A stretch of DNA of 64,000 nucleotides from Bradyrhizobium agreste (GTDB taxonomy: Bacteria > Pseudomonadota > Alphaproteobacteria > Rhizobiales > Xanthobacteraceae): positions 372,001-436,000 of the forward strand of contig NZ_JACCHP010000003.1 in NCBI RefSeq assembly GCF_016031625.1, given 5' to 3'. Of this stretch, positions 27,701 to 37,209 are shown piece by piece. The position numbers and the translations under genes are program-made. The stretch's first letter is position 1; every line of letters begins with the position of its first letter. The notes below the pieces were generated by a model. It ran no database searches and was not told the DNA's origin. It saw nothing but the letters and a program-made list of their open reading frames with translations.

Positions 27701-29035
27701 TCAGTCCGTCGTGATCGCCGTCTCCATGTCGGTCGGATCGATCTGCTTGGTGAGGTTGGTGTTGAGCTTGTCGCGGTCGAGCTCGCCTTCCCACCAGGCG
27801 ACGATCACGCAGGCGACGCCGTTGCCGCACAGGTTGGTCAGCGCGCGGCACTCGCTCATGAACTTGTCGATGCCGAGCACGATCGCCATGCCCGGCACGA
27901 GGCGCGGGTCGACCACCGCGAGCGTCGCCGCCAGCGTGATGAAGCCCGCGCCAGTGATGCCGGAGGCGCCCTTCGAGGTCAGCATCGCCACCACCAGGAT
28001 GGTCATCTGCTGGCCGAAGGAGAGATCGACGCCGAGCGCCTGCGCGATGAACAGCGTCGCCAGCGTCATGTAGATGTTGGTGCCGTCGAGGTTGAACGAG
28101 TAGCCCGTGGGCACGACGAGGCCGACCACCGACTTGGAGCAGCCGAGCCGCTCCAGCTTCTCCATCAAGGACGGCAGCGCGCTTTCCGAGGACGAGGTGC
28201 CAAGCACGATCAAGAGCTCGTCCTTGATGTAGGCGAGGAACTTGAAGATCGAGAACCCGGCCATGCGCGCGATGAGGCCGAGCACGACGAACACGAACAG
28301 CGCCGCGGTGACGTAGAACGTCGCGATCAAGCCGAGCAGATTGAGGATCGCGCCGGTGCCGAACTTGCCGATCGTATAAGCCATCGCACCGAAGGCGCCG
28401 ATCGGCGCCGCGCGCATCACGATCGAGATGACGCCGAACACCGCGTGCGCGGCATCGTCGATGAAGCTGCGGATGGTGTGGCCGCGCTCACCGAGGCTCA
28501 TCAAGGCGAAGCCGAACAGCACCGCGAACAGCAGCACCTGAAGGATCTCGCCTTGCGCGAAGGCGCCGACCACGGTGTCGGGAATGATGTGCAGCACGAA
28601 GTCGACGGACTTCTGCGCCTTGGCTTGGTCGGCAAATTTGGCAACCGCCTCCGCGCTAGCCGCGGCGTTACCGAAACCGGAGCCCGGCTTGACGAGATTG
28701 CCGACGACGAGACCGATCACCAGCGCGAAGGTCGAGACGACCTCGAAATAGACCAGCGCCTTGACGCCGATGCGTCCGACCTTCTTGGCGTCCTGGATGT
28801 GGGCGATGCCGGAGACGACGGTGCAGAAGATGATCGGGGCGATCACCATCTTGATCAGCTTGATGAAGCCGTCGCCGAGCGCCTTGATCCATTCGTTGGT
28901 GGCGACGGTTGGCCACAGCCATCCGACGATGGCGCCGAGCACGATGGCGATCAGCACCTGGACGTAGAGGATTTTGTACCACGGCTTGGCGACAGGCTGC
29001 GCGACCGGCGCCCCCGCCATCGTTGTCGTCGTCAT
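27701..29035 (-). CDS. dctA: C4-dicarboxylate:cation symporter
   Basis: A 444-residue inner-membrane transporter of the DAACS/DctA family, importing succinate, malate and fumarate, the main carbon source of rhizobia. Evidence is KIVIAP-type [19 protein letters not shown], the Ser-rich re-entrant loop [35 protein letters not shown], and [19 protein letters not shown]. The ATG at 29035 has GGGGGAG about 8 bases upstream and is preferred over GTG 29044, which sits directly on that purine run. No dctBD regulators are adjacent in the window. Confidence 0.95.
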   Translation of the reverse strand: MTTTTMAGAPVAQPVAKPWYKILYVQVLIAIVLGAIVGWLWPTVATNEWIKALGDGFIKLIKMVIAPIIFCTVVSGIAHIQDAKKVGRIGVKALVYFEVVSTFALVIGLVVGNLVKPGSGFGNAAASAEAVAKFADQAKAQKSVDFVLHIIPDTVVGAFAQGEILQVLLFAVLFGFALMSLGERGHTIRSFIDDAAHAVFGVISIVMRAAPIGAFGAMAYTIGKFGTGAILNLLGLIATFYVTAALFVFVVLGLIARMAGFSIFKFLAYIKDELLIVLGTSSSESALPSLMEKLERLGCSKSVVGLVVPTGYSFNLDGTNIYMTLATLFIAQALGVDLSFGQQMTILVVAMLTSKGASGITGAGFITLAATLAVVDPRLVPGMAIVLGIDKFMSECRALTNLCGNGVACVIVAWWEGELDRDKLNTNLTKQIDPTDMETAITTD

Positions 29036-29120
29036 CGGTTTCACTCCCCCTCACAACATGTGGCCAGCCAAGATCAACTTGGCCAGCCCTGTCAATTGGA
29101 ACCGCGCGCGTTGGCGCCTT

Positions 29121-29735
29121 TTACCCGCGGCGCTCGACGAGCCGGCGCGCTGCCGGCACCAGGGTCGCGCCGAGCGCATTCTTGACCAGCGAGGCCGCAA
29201 TGAACGGCACGATGCCGACCTGCCAGGCCTTGGCGGCGCCGAGACCGAGGCCGAATGCCAGCCAGCCGAACCCGGTCGCGAGAATGACGACGTGGCCCGC
29301 AGCCATCGCCGCAAACAACAGCATCACGCTGCGATCCCAGCTGCGCTCGGTGAGCCAGCCGGTGACGAACGCAGCCAGCACGAAGCCGAACAGATAGCCC
29401 GCGGTCGGGCCGACCAGCGGTGCGATCCCACCCACGGGCCCGGCGAACACCGGCAACCCGATCGCGCCCTCGGCGAGGTAAGCGATCATGGTTGCGCTGC
29501 CAAGGCGCCAGCCATAGGCGGCGCCGATCATCAGCACCACCAGCGTCTGCAGCGTCATCGGCACGTAGGGCAGCGGCAGATTCACCTTGGCTGACAGCGC
29601 CATCAACGCGGTGCCGAGCGCGATCAGCACGATGGCACGCAGCGTGCCGACGGCTTCGCCCGGTCGGGTCGGCCACATCAATGCAGCGAGAGAAGAATGT
29701 GGCGCAGTGGTGGACGGGGCGGAACGGTCAGGCAC
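29121..29735 (-). CDS. bioY: Biotin transporter, ECF S-component
   Basis: A 204-residue membrane protein with six helices and the BioY signatures PYVPMTLQTLVVL, GAAYGWRLG and VGPTAGYLFGFVLAA. It binds and imports biotin; no bioMN genes are adjacent, so it may act alone or with modules encoded elsewhere. The start is taken as GTG 29735, with GGAG seven bases upstream and the hydrophilic N-terminus usual for the family; the in-frame extension further upstream lies in the aminotransferase gene. It follows the aminotransferase by 34 bases and may be co-transcribed. accB, the biotin acceptor, is about 5 kb away. Confidence 0.92.
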   Translation of the reverse strand: MPDRSAPSTTAPHSSLAALMWPTRPGEAVGTLRAIVLIALGTALMALSAKVNLPLPYVPMTLQTLVVLMIGAAYGWRLGSATMIAYLAEGAIGLPVFAGPVGGIAPLVGPTAGYLFGFVLAAFVTGWLTERSWDRSVMLLFAAMAAGHVVILATGFGWLAFGLGLGAAKAWQVGIVPFIAASLVKNALGATLVPAARRLVERRG

Positions 29736-29769
29736 GTCGAACTCCGGAAGGCTGTCGAAAAACTGGCGG

Positions 29770-30957
29770 CTATTTAAGCCAGTGAGCGATCCGGTCAACT
29801 GCCTCCCGCATCTCATCGAGCGAGCGTGCATAGGAAAAGCGGATGAATGAACGGCCATGGACAGGGTCGAAGTCGACGCCGGGCGTTGCCGCCACGCGCG
29901 CCTGCTCCAGCATCTGCTTGGCGAACTCGAAACTGTCCGAGGTGAAGTCCGAGACGTCGGCATAAAGATAGAAGGCGCCGTCAGCCGGCAGGAATCTCGT
30001 CAGTCCGGCCTTGGGCAAACCTTCGATCAGGACACGCCGGTTTTCCTGATAGCCGTGCTTGATCGCCTCCATCTCCGCCGCGCCGTCAAAGGCAGCCTCC
30101 GCCGCGATCTGCGACAGCGAGGGCACCGAGATCGAGAGGTTCTGCTGCAGCCGCTCGATCGGCCGCACCAGGATCTCGGGCACCACCATCCAGCCGACGC
30201 GCCAACCGGTCATGCAAAAATATTTCGAGAAAGAGTTGATCACGAGCGCGTGCTCGGACAGCGCCGCCGCCGTCACGGCCGGAAACGCGTAATCGAGCCC
30301 GTGATAGATCTCATCGGAGATGAAGCGGATGCCGGCCTCTTCCGCCGCCGCGATCAGGCCGGTGAGCGCTTCGCGGGACATCATCGTGCCCGTCGGATTG
30401 GCGGGGCTGCCGACCAGAACACCCTTCAGCGGCGCCTTGCGATGGGCCGCGAGCAGCGCCTCGCCGGTCAGCGCGTGACGCGTCTCGTTCGTGGTCTCGA
30501 TCAGCACCGGCTCGCAGCCGAGCGCGGTCAGGATGTGTCGATACGGCGGATAGCCCGGCACCGTCACGGCAACGCGATCGCCGGGCTCGAACATCGACAG
30601 GAAAGCCAGGATGAAGCCGCCCGACGAGCCCGTCGTCACCACGATCCGCTCGGGGCTGACCTCGCAGCCATAGGTGTCGCGATAATGGCGCGCGATGCGC
30701 GCGCGCAAGGAGGGGATGCCGAGCGCCGAGGTGTAGTCGATTCGTCCAGCCTCGAGCGCCGCATGGGCGGCCGCGATCGCGGTCTTGGGCGCGCCGGCCG
30801 CGGGCTGGCCGACCTCCATATGGATCACATGACCGCCGGCAGCCTCGATTCGGGCCGCCGCGGCCATGACGTCCATCACCATGAACGGGGGAACATCGCT
30901 GCGGCGGGAGGGCTCGAGCCATTGCCCCAACCGGTTCCTCAATGTCGCGTCGTGCAT
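29770..30957 (-). CDS. PLP-dependent class I/II aminotransferase
   Basis: A 395-residue fold-type I aminotransferase. Conserved residues are visible: SPANPTG (N187), SDEIYHGL (D215, Y218), and the Schiff-base Lys K245 in NSFSKYFCMTGWR. The substrate-carboxylate Arg lies in SFIRFSYA near the C-terminus. Its substrate is not determinable; relatives act on aspartate, alanine or aromatic amino acids. Divergent from the M48 protease gene, it lies 34 bases upstream of bioY on the same strand. Confidence 0.92.
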   Translation of the reverse strand: MHDATLRNRLGQWLEPSRRSDVPPFMVMDVMAAAARIEAAGGHVIHMEVGQPAAGAPKTAIAAAHAALEAGRIDYTSALGIPSLRARIARHYRDTYGCEVSPERIVVTTGSSGGFILAFLSMFEPGDRVAVTVPGYPPYRHILTALGCEPVLIETTNETRHALTGEALLAAHRKAPLKGVLVGSPANPTGTMMSREALTGLIAAAEEAGIRFISDEIYHGLDYAFPAVTAAALSEHALVINSFSKYFCMTGWRVGWMVVPEILVRPIERLQQNLSISVPSLSQIAAEAAFDGAAEMEAIKHGYQENRRVLIEGLPKAGLTRFLPADGAFYLYADVSDFTSDSFEFAKQMLEQARVAATPGVDFDPVHGRSFIRFSYARSLDEMREAVDRIAHWLK

Positions 30958-31162
30958 CGATTTCTGCTATTGGCTGGCGAACCGGTCCATCCGGTCCGAA
31001 AATGGGGCGCTTGCGCCCCAGACTGGCCGCATTGTACGGCTCATAAGGGCACCGTTCACTAGGGCATATCGCGTATCCGGTCCGCCGCCAATCACCAAAA
31101 CCAATCACGAAACTGCTTGACCAAGACCACTTGACCGAGCCCCTTTTGACCAAGACCGCTTG

Positions 31163-32563
31163 ATGTCGCCCCAGATCGCATTGCGCAAGAAGGCCTCCGC
31201 CCTCACCGCCCTCGTCACGGCCACGGCGATCGCGCTGACGCCGTTCTCGGCCGCGCGCGCGCAGGCCAAGGGGCCGCCGGTCCTGCGCGACACCGAGACC
31301 GAGCAGCTGTTGCGCGAATACACGCGCCCGATCCTGCGCGTTGCGGGCCTGGAGAAGCAGAACATCCAGATGGTGATCATCAACGACGGCTCGTTCAACG
31401 CGTTCGTCGCGGACGGCCGCCGTATCTTCGTCAATTGGGGCGCGATCCTGCAATCGGAGACGCCGAACCAGATCATCGGTGTGCTCGCGCACGAGACCGG
31501 ACATCTGGCCGGCGGCCATCTGTCCAAGCTGCGCGAGCAGCTCGCCGCCGCCCAGACCCAGATGATCATCGCGATGCTGCTCGGCGCCGGCGCGATCGCC
31601 GCGGGCAGCACCCAGCGCAGCAGCACAGGCAACAACGGACTCGCCAATGCCGGCGCCGCCGCGATCGCCGCTCCGCAGGAGGTGATCCGCCGCTCGCTGC
31701 TGTCCTACCAGCGCCAGCAGGAGGAGAACGCCGACCGTGCCGGCGTGAAATTCCTGGCTGCGACCCAGCAATCGCCCAAGGGCATGTACGAGACGTTCAA
31801 GCGCTTCACCAGCGAGAGCCTGTTCGCCGCGCGCGGTGCCGATCCCTACCTGCAGTCGCATCCGATGCCGGCCGAGCGCGTCGCCGCGCTCCAGGAGTTC
31901 GCAAGCTCCAGCCCCTACTGGAACAAGAAGGACGATCCCGCGCTCCAGCTCCGGCACGACATGGTCCGCGCCAAGATCTCCGCCTTCATGGAGCGGCCGG
32001 AGACGGTGTACCGCCGCTATCCCCAGACCAACGACAGCCTGCCGGCGCGTTATGCCCGCGCCATCAGCACCTACCTGCACGGCGATCTGCGCAGCGCCCT
32101 CGCCCAGATCGACGCGCTGATCCAGGTGCAGCCGAACAACCCGTATTTCTACGAGGTGCGCGGCCAGGCGCTGCTCGAAAGCGGCAAGGCGGCCGAAGCA
32201 ATCGCTCCCCTGCGCAAGGCCGTCGCCCTCTCGAACAACGCCCCCCTCATCGAGATGTTACTTGGGCAGGCTCTGGTCGGAACCGATAATAAGGCCTACA
32301 CCGACGAGGCCGTTCGGATTCTCCGCGCCGCGGTGGCCCGGGAGCCTGAGGCGGCGCTCGGTTATACCCAGCTCGCGATGGCCTATGGCCGGAAGGGAGA
32401 TTATGCGGAGGCAGATCTCGCCTCGGCCCAAGCCGCATATTTGCGCGGCGACAACAAGACCGCCCGCGAGCTTGCCACGCGCGCGAAAACCCGTTTCGCC
32501 ATCGGCACGCCCGGATGGGTCAAGGCCGACGACATCGTCGCGGCGAAGCCGCCGCGCAACTGA
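31163..32563 (+). CDS. M48 periplasmic metalloprotease with TPR repeats (BepA-like)
   Basis: A 466-residue exported protein. The signal peptide ends near residue 33 (AARAQA). The M48 peptidase domain has the Zn motif HETGH (110-114) and a third ligand Glu in QQEENADRAG. The C-terminal half is helical TPR-like (RYARAISTYLHGDLRSAL; NPYFYEVRGQALLESGKAAEAI). The family degrades or assembles misfolded outer-membrane proteins such as LptD. ATG 31163 overlaps TTG 31160. Just upstream, TTGACC-type words repeat three times (31117-31157). The next gene, a disulfide-exchange protein, lies 102 bases downstream. Confidence 0.92.
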   Translation: MSPQIALRKKASALTALVTATAIALTPFSAARAQAKGPPVLRDTETEQLLREYTRPILRVAGLEKQNIQMVIINDGSFNAFVADGRRIFVNWGAILQSETPNQIIGVLAHETGHLAGGHLSKLREQLAAAQTQMIIAMLLGAGAIAAGSTQRSSTGNNGLANAGAAAIAAPQEVIRRSLLSYQRQQEENADRAGVKFLAATQQSPKGMYETFKRFTSESLFAARGADPYLQSHPMPAERVAALQEFASSSPYWNKKDDPALQLRHDMVRAKISAFMERPETVYRRYPQTNDSLPARYARAISTYLHGDLRSALAQIDALIQVQPNNPYFYEVRGQALLESGKAAEAIAPLRKAVALSNNAPLIEMLLGQALVGTDNKAYTDEAVRILRAAVAREPEAALGYTQLAMAYGRKGDYAEADLASAQAAYLRGDNKTARELATRAKTRFAIGTPGWVKADDIVAAKPPRN

Positions 32564-32665
32564 CGCAACTCGAACGATGCCCGACCACGACGTCACGACA
32601 CCGGGCTTAAAACGGTCGAGACGTTTCTCGAAACCTGCTTTTGCTTTGGATAAGAGGATTTGACT

Positions 32666-33433
32666 ATGCCTTCGCTGCGCCTGCTCGCTCCTGCCTTGTT
32701 CGCGCTCGCCCTGTTCGGCGCAGCCGCGCCCGCCTCGGCCGACAGCTTCTCCGACAGCCAGCGCACCGAGATCGAGAGGATCATCAAGAACTATCTCGTC
32801 AGCCATCCCGAGGTGCTCGAGGAGGCCATGGCCGAGCTCAGCAAGCGCCAGGCCGCCGCCGAAACGCAGAAGCACGAAGCCAGCATCGCGCAGAACGCCG
32901 AGGCGATCTTCAACTCGCCGCGCCAGGTCGTGCTCGGCAACAGGGACGGCGACGTCACCTTCGTCGAGTTCTTCGACTACAATTGCGGCTATTGCAAACG
33001 CGCGATGGACGACATGCTGACCCTCATGAAGGGCGATCCGAAGCTGAAGGTCGTGCTCAAGGAGTTTCCGGTGCTGAGCCAGGGCTCGGTCGAAGCGGCG
33101 CAGGTCGCGGTCGCCGTGCGCATGCAGGACCCCTCCGGCAAGAAATATCTCGACTTCCACCAGAAGCTGCTCGGCGGCCGCGGCGCCGCCGACAAGGCTC
33201 GCGCGATGCAGGCCGCCAAGGAAGCCGGTCTCGACACGGCTCGCATCGAGAAGGACATCGCCAGCCCCGAGGTGCGCGCCACCATCGAGGAGAATTTCAA
33301 GCTCGCTGAAGCGATGGGCATGAACGGCACGCCGAGCTACGTGATCGGCAAGCAGATCGTGATCGGCGCTGTTGGCGTCGAAAGCCTCAGGGAAAAGATC
33401 GGCATTGCCCGCTGCGGCAAAGCGACCTGCTGA
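32666..33433 (+). CDS. DsbA-family thiol:disulfide oxidoreductase (ScsC/DsbG-like)
   Basis: A 255-residue periplasmic protein. The signal peptide ends near residue 25 (APASA). A helical N-terminal segment (26-75: QRTEIERIIKNYLVSHPEV) resembles the ScsC oligomerisation stalk. The thioredoxin-fold domain has active-site C107-G-Y-C110 and a cis-Pro loop GTPSYVI. AGAGGA seven bases before ATG 32666 supports the start. The two extra C-terminal Cys residues (ARCGKATC) are unusual and could form a structural disulfide. Next to the M48 protease it suggests an envelope protein-quality unit. Confidence 0.9.
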   Translation: MPSLRLLAPALFALALFGAAAPASADSFSDSQRTEIERIIKNYLVSHPEVLEEAMAELSKRQAAAETQKHEASIAQNAEAIFNSPRQVVLGNRDGDVTFVEFFDYNCGYCKRAMDDMLTLMKGDPKLKVVLKEFPVLSQGSVEAAQVAVAVRMQDPSGKKYLDFHQKLLGGRGAADKARAMQAAKEAGLDTARIEKDIASPEVRATIEENFKLAEAMGMNGTPSYVIGKQIVIGAVGVESLREKIGIARCGKATC

Positions 33434-33455
33434 GCGACACGACATTGCGTCGAAA

Positions 33456-33485
33456 GAGGCCGGCCCACAGCCGGCTTCTTTTTTG
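33456..33485 (+). terminator. Intrinsic terminator after the DsbA-like gene
   Basis: A GCCGGC hairpin (33459-33464 with 33470-33475, loop CCACA), reinforced by flanking AGA/TCT, ends in a run of six T. It lies about 25 bases after the stop codon. Confidence 0.8.
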
Positions 33486-33577
33486 CGCGGTTCGGACCGT
33501 CGCGGTTTGTCGCGGTGCGGGCGGGACCGTTCATCCGGCGTTCAACAAACAAAGCTCGTCGGAACCTCCTGGATTTC

Positions 33578-33602
33578 GGAACGACCGCGCTCTCCTTTCG
33601 TT
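33578..33602 (+). promoter_or_regulatory. EcfG-type general stress promoter of the DUF1236 gene
   Basis: GGAAC (33578-33582), a 16-base spacer and CGTT (33599-33602) exactly match the consensus reported for the sigma-EcfG stress factor in Bradyrhizobium and relatives. The initiation site would be near 33609, giving a leader of about 40 bases before ATG 33649. Confidence 0.75.
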
Positions 33603-33648
33603 GTCGGCGCGGGCAATGACGCGAAGAAACACGTGAGGAGAGGTTCAA

Positions 33649-34443
33649 ATGACTAATCGCTTTTTGGTCTCGGTTGCAGCCTTGGCGCTGATCGCTGGCA
33701 CCGGTTTCGCCAATGCGCAAGGAACCGGAACCAAGGACTACGGAAGTGGCCAGCAGACTCAGCACAGCACGCAGCCTTCTGGCGAGCGCAGCGGCTCCAT
33801 GGGCAAGCAAGAGTCCATGGACAAGCAAGATAAGCATGACAAGGGAACGGTCGGTCAGGCCGGCGGCATGAAGGACCAGCCGAGCGCTCAGGACAAGTCG
33901 ACTCAGTCCGACAAGATGAACAAGGACCAGCCGGGTGCGACGCATGAGAAGTCGACGCAGTCGGAGAAGTCGTCGACGGTCGGCCAGAGCCCGCGGAGCG
34001 ACGAGAAGTCTAAGGGTAGCATGAGCAAGGAAACCGAGACCAAGGGCAGCAAAGACATGAAGGCCCAAGGTCAGGAAGACCGCAGCGGTATGAATGCGCC
34101 TGGCCACCAGGGTTCGCAAAGCCAGACCCAGACCCAGACCGGGACCGAGCGGTCGCAGACGACGACCGGCCAGGCTGGCGCGGCCGCCAAGCTCTCGACC
34201 GAGCAGCGGACGCAGATCACCTCAGTGATCCGTGAGGAGAAGGTGGCGCCCGTGACCAATGTGAACTTCTCGATCTCGGTCGGCACCCGCATCCCGCGTG
34301 AGGGCATTACCCTTCACGCCCTGCCGTCCCGGGTCGTGAGCATCTATCCGGAGTGGCGGACCTACAAGTACATCCTGGTCCGCGATGAGATCGTCATCAT
34401 CAATCCGGACACCTACGAGATCGTGGCCGTCCTGAACGTCTAA
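33649..34443 (+). CDS. DUF1236 exported protein with a long Gln/Lys/Ser-rich low-complexity region
   Basis: A 264-residue protein. The signal peptide ends near residue 23 (GFANAQ). Residues 24-180 are hydrophilic and repetitive ([38 protein letters not shown]), hydrophilin-like. A C-terminal DUF1236 domain follows (about 184-263), with [19 protein letters not shown] and a final [20 protein letters not shown]. The function is unknown; the family is restricted to Rhizobiales. AGGAGAGG precedes the ATG. An EcfG-type promoter lies directly upstream, so a desiccation or osmotic stress role is likely but inferred. It has its own terminator. Confidence 0.85.
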   Translation: MTNRFLVSVAALALIAGTGFANAQGTGTKDYGSGQQTQHSTQPSGERSGSMGKQESMDKQDKHDKGTVGQAGGMKDQPSAQDKSTQSDKMNKDQPGATHEKSTQSEKSSTVGQSPRSDEKSKGSMSKETETKGSKDMKAQGQEDRSGMNAPGHQGSQSQTQTQTGTERSQTTTGQAGAAAKLSTEQRTQITSVIREEKVAPVTNVNFSISVGTRIPREGITLHALPSRVVSIYPEWRTYKYILVRDEIVIINPDTYEIVAVLNV

Positions 34444-34465
34444 GGCCGGACACCGGCAATTCTCG

Positions 34466-34490
34466 GGGGCGGGCAGCTTGCCCGCCCCTT
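34466..34490 (+). terminator. Intrinsic terminator after DUF1236
   Basis: Perfect 10-base arms GGGGCGGGCA (34466-34475) and TGCCCGCCCC (34479-34488) with a GCT loop, followed by only TTT. A strong hairpin with a short U-tract. Confidence 0.75.
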
Positions 34491-34672
34491 TGCATGCGCT
34501 CGGCAGCCACGCTTCCGCCTGGTTAACAAGCAATTTCCGTAGTTTCCACACAGGTTTTTGCGCACTGGATGAGGTACTTGAACCTGCCCTCGAGGCCGTT
34601 CAAGGCTTCCCCTTACGCGCTTTGTTACCTATAACCGCCGCCACGCCGAAACACACCTCTTCCGGGATTGGA

Positions 34673-35134
34673 ATGGCCGAACCTGACACGATCCTCGTCC
34701 TGAACGGGCCGAACCTCAACATGCTGGGAACCCGGGAGCCCGAAAAGTATGGCCATGCGACGTTGGCCGACGTCGAGGCGCTGTGCCGGGAAACCGCCGC
34801 GACGTTCGGCCTGAAGGCGGATTGTCGGCAGTCCAACCGCGAAGGCGAGCTGATCGACTTCATCCACGAGGCGCATCGGCGCAAGATGAAGGGCATCATC
34901 ATCAATGCCGGCGGCTATTCCCACACCTCGATCGCACTGCACGATGCGCTGCTCGCGGTGCAGATTCCGACGGTCGAGGTGCATGTGACCAACATCCACG
35001 CCCGCGAGAGTTTTCGTCACCATTCCTACACCGCGCGCGCGGCTTTCGCCTCGCTCTGCGGTTTCGGCCTCGAAGGCTACCGCCTCGCCATCCAGGGCCT
35101 TGCCGCCAAGCTCGGCATCAAGCCCAACGCCTGA
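34673..35134 (+). CDS. aroQ: Type II 3-dehydroquinate dehydratase
   Basis: A 153-residue cytoplasmic enzyme of the shikimate pathway, converting 3-dehydroquinate to 3-dehydroshikimate; the type II form is a dodecamer. The catalytic loop is [13 protein letters not shown], with R21 and Y26. [16 protein letters not shown] binds substrate, and H104 is in [17 protein letters not shown] 34673 gives standard length. It is the first gene of the aroQ-accB-accC run, with accB 35 bases downstream; this order is usual in Rhizobiales. Confidence 0.96.
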   Translation: MAEPDTILVLNGPNLNMLGTREPEKYGHATLADVEALCRETAATFGLKADCRQSNREGELIDFIHEAHRRKMKGIIINAGGYSHTSIALHDALLAVQIPTVEVHVTNIHARESFRHHSYTARAAFASLCGFGLEGYRLAIQGLAAKLGIKPNA

Positions 35135-35169
35135 CGCTCCCTTCCATCAGAATATTCGGATCAAACAAC

Positions 35170-35664
35170 ATGGCGCGCCAGCCAGACGACAAAGCAGCCG
35201 CAAAGTTTTCCAGCGAGGATTCGGCGCTCGTTCGCGAGCTAGCACTTCTGCTCGATGAGACCAGCCTCACCGAGATCGAGATCGAGCGGGCGGGCCTGCG
35301 CCTGCGCGTCGCCCGCAACATCAGCGTCGCCGCGACCATGCCGATGCCGGTAGCGGCCGCGCCCGCCGCGCTTCCGGCGGCCGTAAGCACCGCCGCGGCC
35401 GCCCCTGCCGCGGCCGACCTGTCGAAGCATCCGGGCGCCGTGATCTCGCCGATGGTCGGCACCGCCTATTGGGCGCCGGAGCCGGGCGCAAAGCCGTTCA
35501 TCGACGTCGGCACCAAGGTCTCGGTCGGCCAGACCCTGCTGATCATCGAAGCCATGAAGACGATGAACCAGATCCCCTCGCCGCGCGCCGGCACGGTGAC
35601 GCAGATCCTGGTCGAGGACGGCCAGCCGGTCGAGTACGGCGAGCCGCTGGTGATTATTGAGTGA
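35170..35664 (+). CDS. accB: Acetyl-CoA carboxylase biotin carboxyl carrier protein
   Basis: A 164-residue BCCP subunit. The N-terminal helical part (about 1-50) binds the carboxylase complex. An Ala/Pro-rich linker (about 55-85) leads to the C-terminal biotinyl domain, where K130 in IIEAMKTMN is biotinylated. With AccC and AccAD it makes malonyl-CoA for fatty acid synthesis. It lies in the aroQ-accB-accC operon. An 82-base gap containing repetitive sequence separates it from accC. Confidence 0.97.
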   Translation: MARQPDDKAAAKFSSEDSALVRELALLLDETSLTEIEIERAGLRLRVARNISVAATMPMPVAAAPAALPAAVSTAAAAPAAADLSKHPGAVISPMVGTAYWAPEPGAKPFIDVGTKVSVGQTLLIIEAMKTMNQIPSPRAGTVTQILVEDGQPVEYGEPLVIIE

Positions 35665-35746
35665 TGCGAATGGGAAATAGCGGATAGCGAATCGCATCAG
35701 CCTTCCCTACTCGCCATTCGCCACTCGCCATTCGCTGCAGGACAAC
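35665..35746. repeat. Short repetitive element between accB and accC
   Basis: The gap contains AGCGGATAGCGAAT and the tandem words ACTCGCCATTCGCCACTCGCCATTCG. These are variants of an inverted repeat (GCGAATGGCGAGT / ACTCGCCATTCGC) that I recognise as a dispersed element in Bradyrhizobium. It lies inside what should be a tight accBC operon and could form hairpins in the message. Confidence 0.55.
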
Positions 35747-37105
35747 ATGTTCGACAAGATCCTCATAGCCAATCGCGGCGAGATCGCCCTTCGCATCCTC
35801 AGGGCCTGCAAGGAGCTCGGGATCGCCACCGTCGCCGTGCACTCCACCGCCGACGCCGATGCCATGCATGTGCGGCTGTCGGACGAGAGCGTCTGCATCG
35901 GGCCGCCGGCGTCCAAGGACAGCTATCTCAACGTGCCCGCCCTGCTCGCGGCCTGCGAGATCACCGGCGCCGATGCCGTGCATCCCGGTTATGGCTTTCT
36001 CTCCGAGAACGCGCGCTTTGCGGAAATCCTCGCCGAGCACAATCTGCACTTCATCGGTCCGAAGGCCGAGCACATCCGCCTGATGGGCGACAAGATCGAG
36101 GCCAAGAAGACCGCCAAGCGCCTCGGCATCCCCGTGGTGCCCGGCTCGGACGGCGCCGTCGGCCCTGACGACGACGCGATGGCGATCGCGAGGAAAATCG
36201 GCTTCCCCGTGCTGGTGAAGGCGGCGGCAGGCGGCGGCGGCCGCGGCATGAAGGTCGCGCACAGCGAGGCCGACCTGCAGCTGGCGCTGTCGACGGCGGC
36301 CAACGAGGCCAAATCCGCCTTTGGCGATGCCTCCGTCTACCTGGAAAAATACCTGCAGAAGCCGCGCCACATCGAGATCCAGATCCTCGGCGACGGCCGC
36401 GGCGGCGCGATCCATCTCGGCGAACGCGACTGCTCGCTGCAGCGCCGCCACCAGAAGGTCTGGGAAGAAGGCCCCTCGCCCGTGCTCGCCGCCGCCGCGC
36501 GGGCCAAAATCGGCGAGACCTGCGCGAAAGCGATGCGCGAGATGAAATATCTCGGCGTCGGCACCATCGAGTTCCTGTACGAGGACGGCGAGTTCTACTT
36601 CATCGAGATGAACACCCGCATCCAGGTGGAGCATCCCGTCACCGAGAGCATCACCGACATCGACCTCGTGCTGGAGCAGATCCGCATCGCCGCCGGCGGC
36701 GACCTGCCGGCCAGGCAGGACGAGGTCCAGGTCATCGGGCACGCGATCGAGTGCCGCATCAACGCCGAAAATCCGCAGACCTTCCGCCCCTCGCCCGGCC
36801 GGATCCTGCAATATCATCCGCCCGGCGGCCTCGGGGTGCGGATCGATTCCGCCGTCTACCAGGGCTACACCATCCCGCCCTATTACGATTCCCTCGTCGG
36901 CAAGCTGATCGTGCACGGCAAGACCCGCGCCGAGTGCCTGATGCGGCTGCGGCGGGCGCTGGACGAGATGGTGGTCGAGGGCATCGAGACCACGCTGCCG
37001 CTGTTCCGTGCGCTGGTGCGCGAGGCCGACATCATCAACGGCGACTACCACATCCACTGGCTGGAGCAGTACCTTGCCGGCAAGGCGGAACCCGCCCCGC
37101 GATAA
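35747..37105 (+). CDS. accC: Acetyl-CoA carboxylase biotin carboxylase subunit
   Basis: A 452-residue ATP-grasp enzyme that carboxylates biotin on AccB using bicarbonate and ATP. Landmarks are the N-terminal [16 protein letters not shown], the [11 protein letters not shown] motif, the glycine-rich [13 protein letters not shown] loop, [13 protein letters not shown], and [14 protein letters not shown]. Length and start (ATG 35747) are standard. Downstream, the three-gene signal-transduction cluster begins after 104 bases, where aat might be expected in related genomes. Confidence 0.97.
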   Translation: MFDKILIANRGEIALRILRACKELGIATVAVHSTADADAMHVRLSDESVCIGPPASKDSYLNVPALLAACEITGADAVHPGYGFLSENARFAEILAEHNLHFIGPKAEHIRLMGDKIEAKKTAKRLGIPVVPGSDGAVGPDDDAMAIARKIGFPVLVKAAAGGGGRGMKVAHSEADLQLALSTAANEAKSAFGDASVYLEKYLQKPRHIEIQILGDGRGGAIHLGERDCSLQRRHQKVWEEGPSPVLAAAARAKIGETCAKAMREMKYLGVGTIEFLYEDGEFYFIEMNTRIQVEHPVTESITDIDLVLEQIRIAAGGDLPARQDEVQVIGHAIECRINAENPQTFRPSPGRILQYHPPGGLGVRIDSAVYQGYTIPPYYDSLVGKLIVHGKTRAECLMRLRRALDEMVVEGIETTLPLFRALVREADIINGDYHIHWLEQYLAGKAEPAPR

Positions 37106-37209
37106 TCACCCCTCATGGAACCCTTGGCCCTCAATCGCGTTCTGGAGGGTTTGGGCCAGTTCCGAAGGGGCGTTTTGATCTCCATTGCACGAACAACAGG
37201 TGAACCGTC

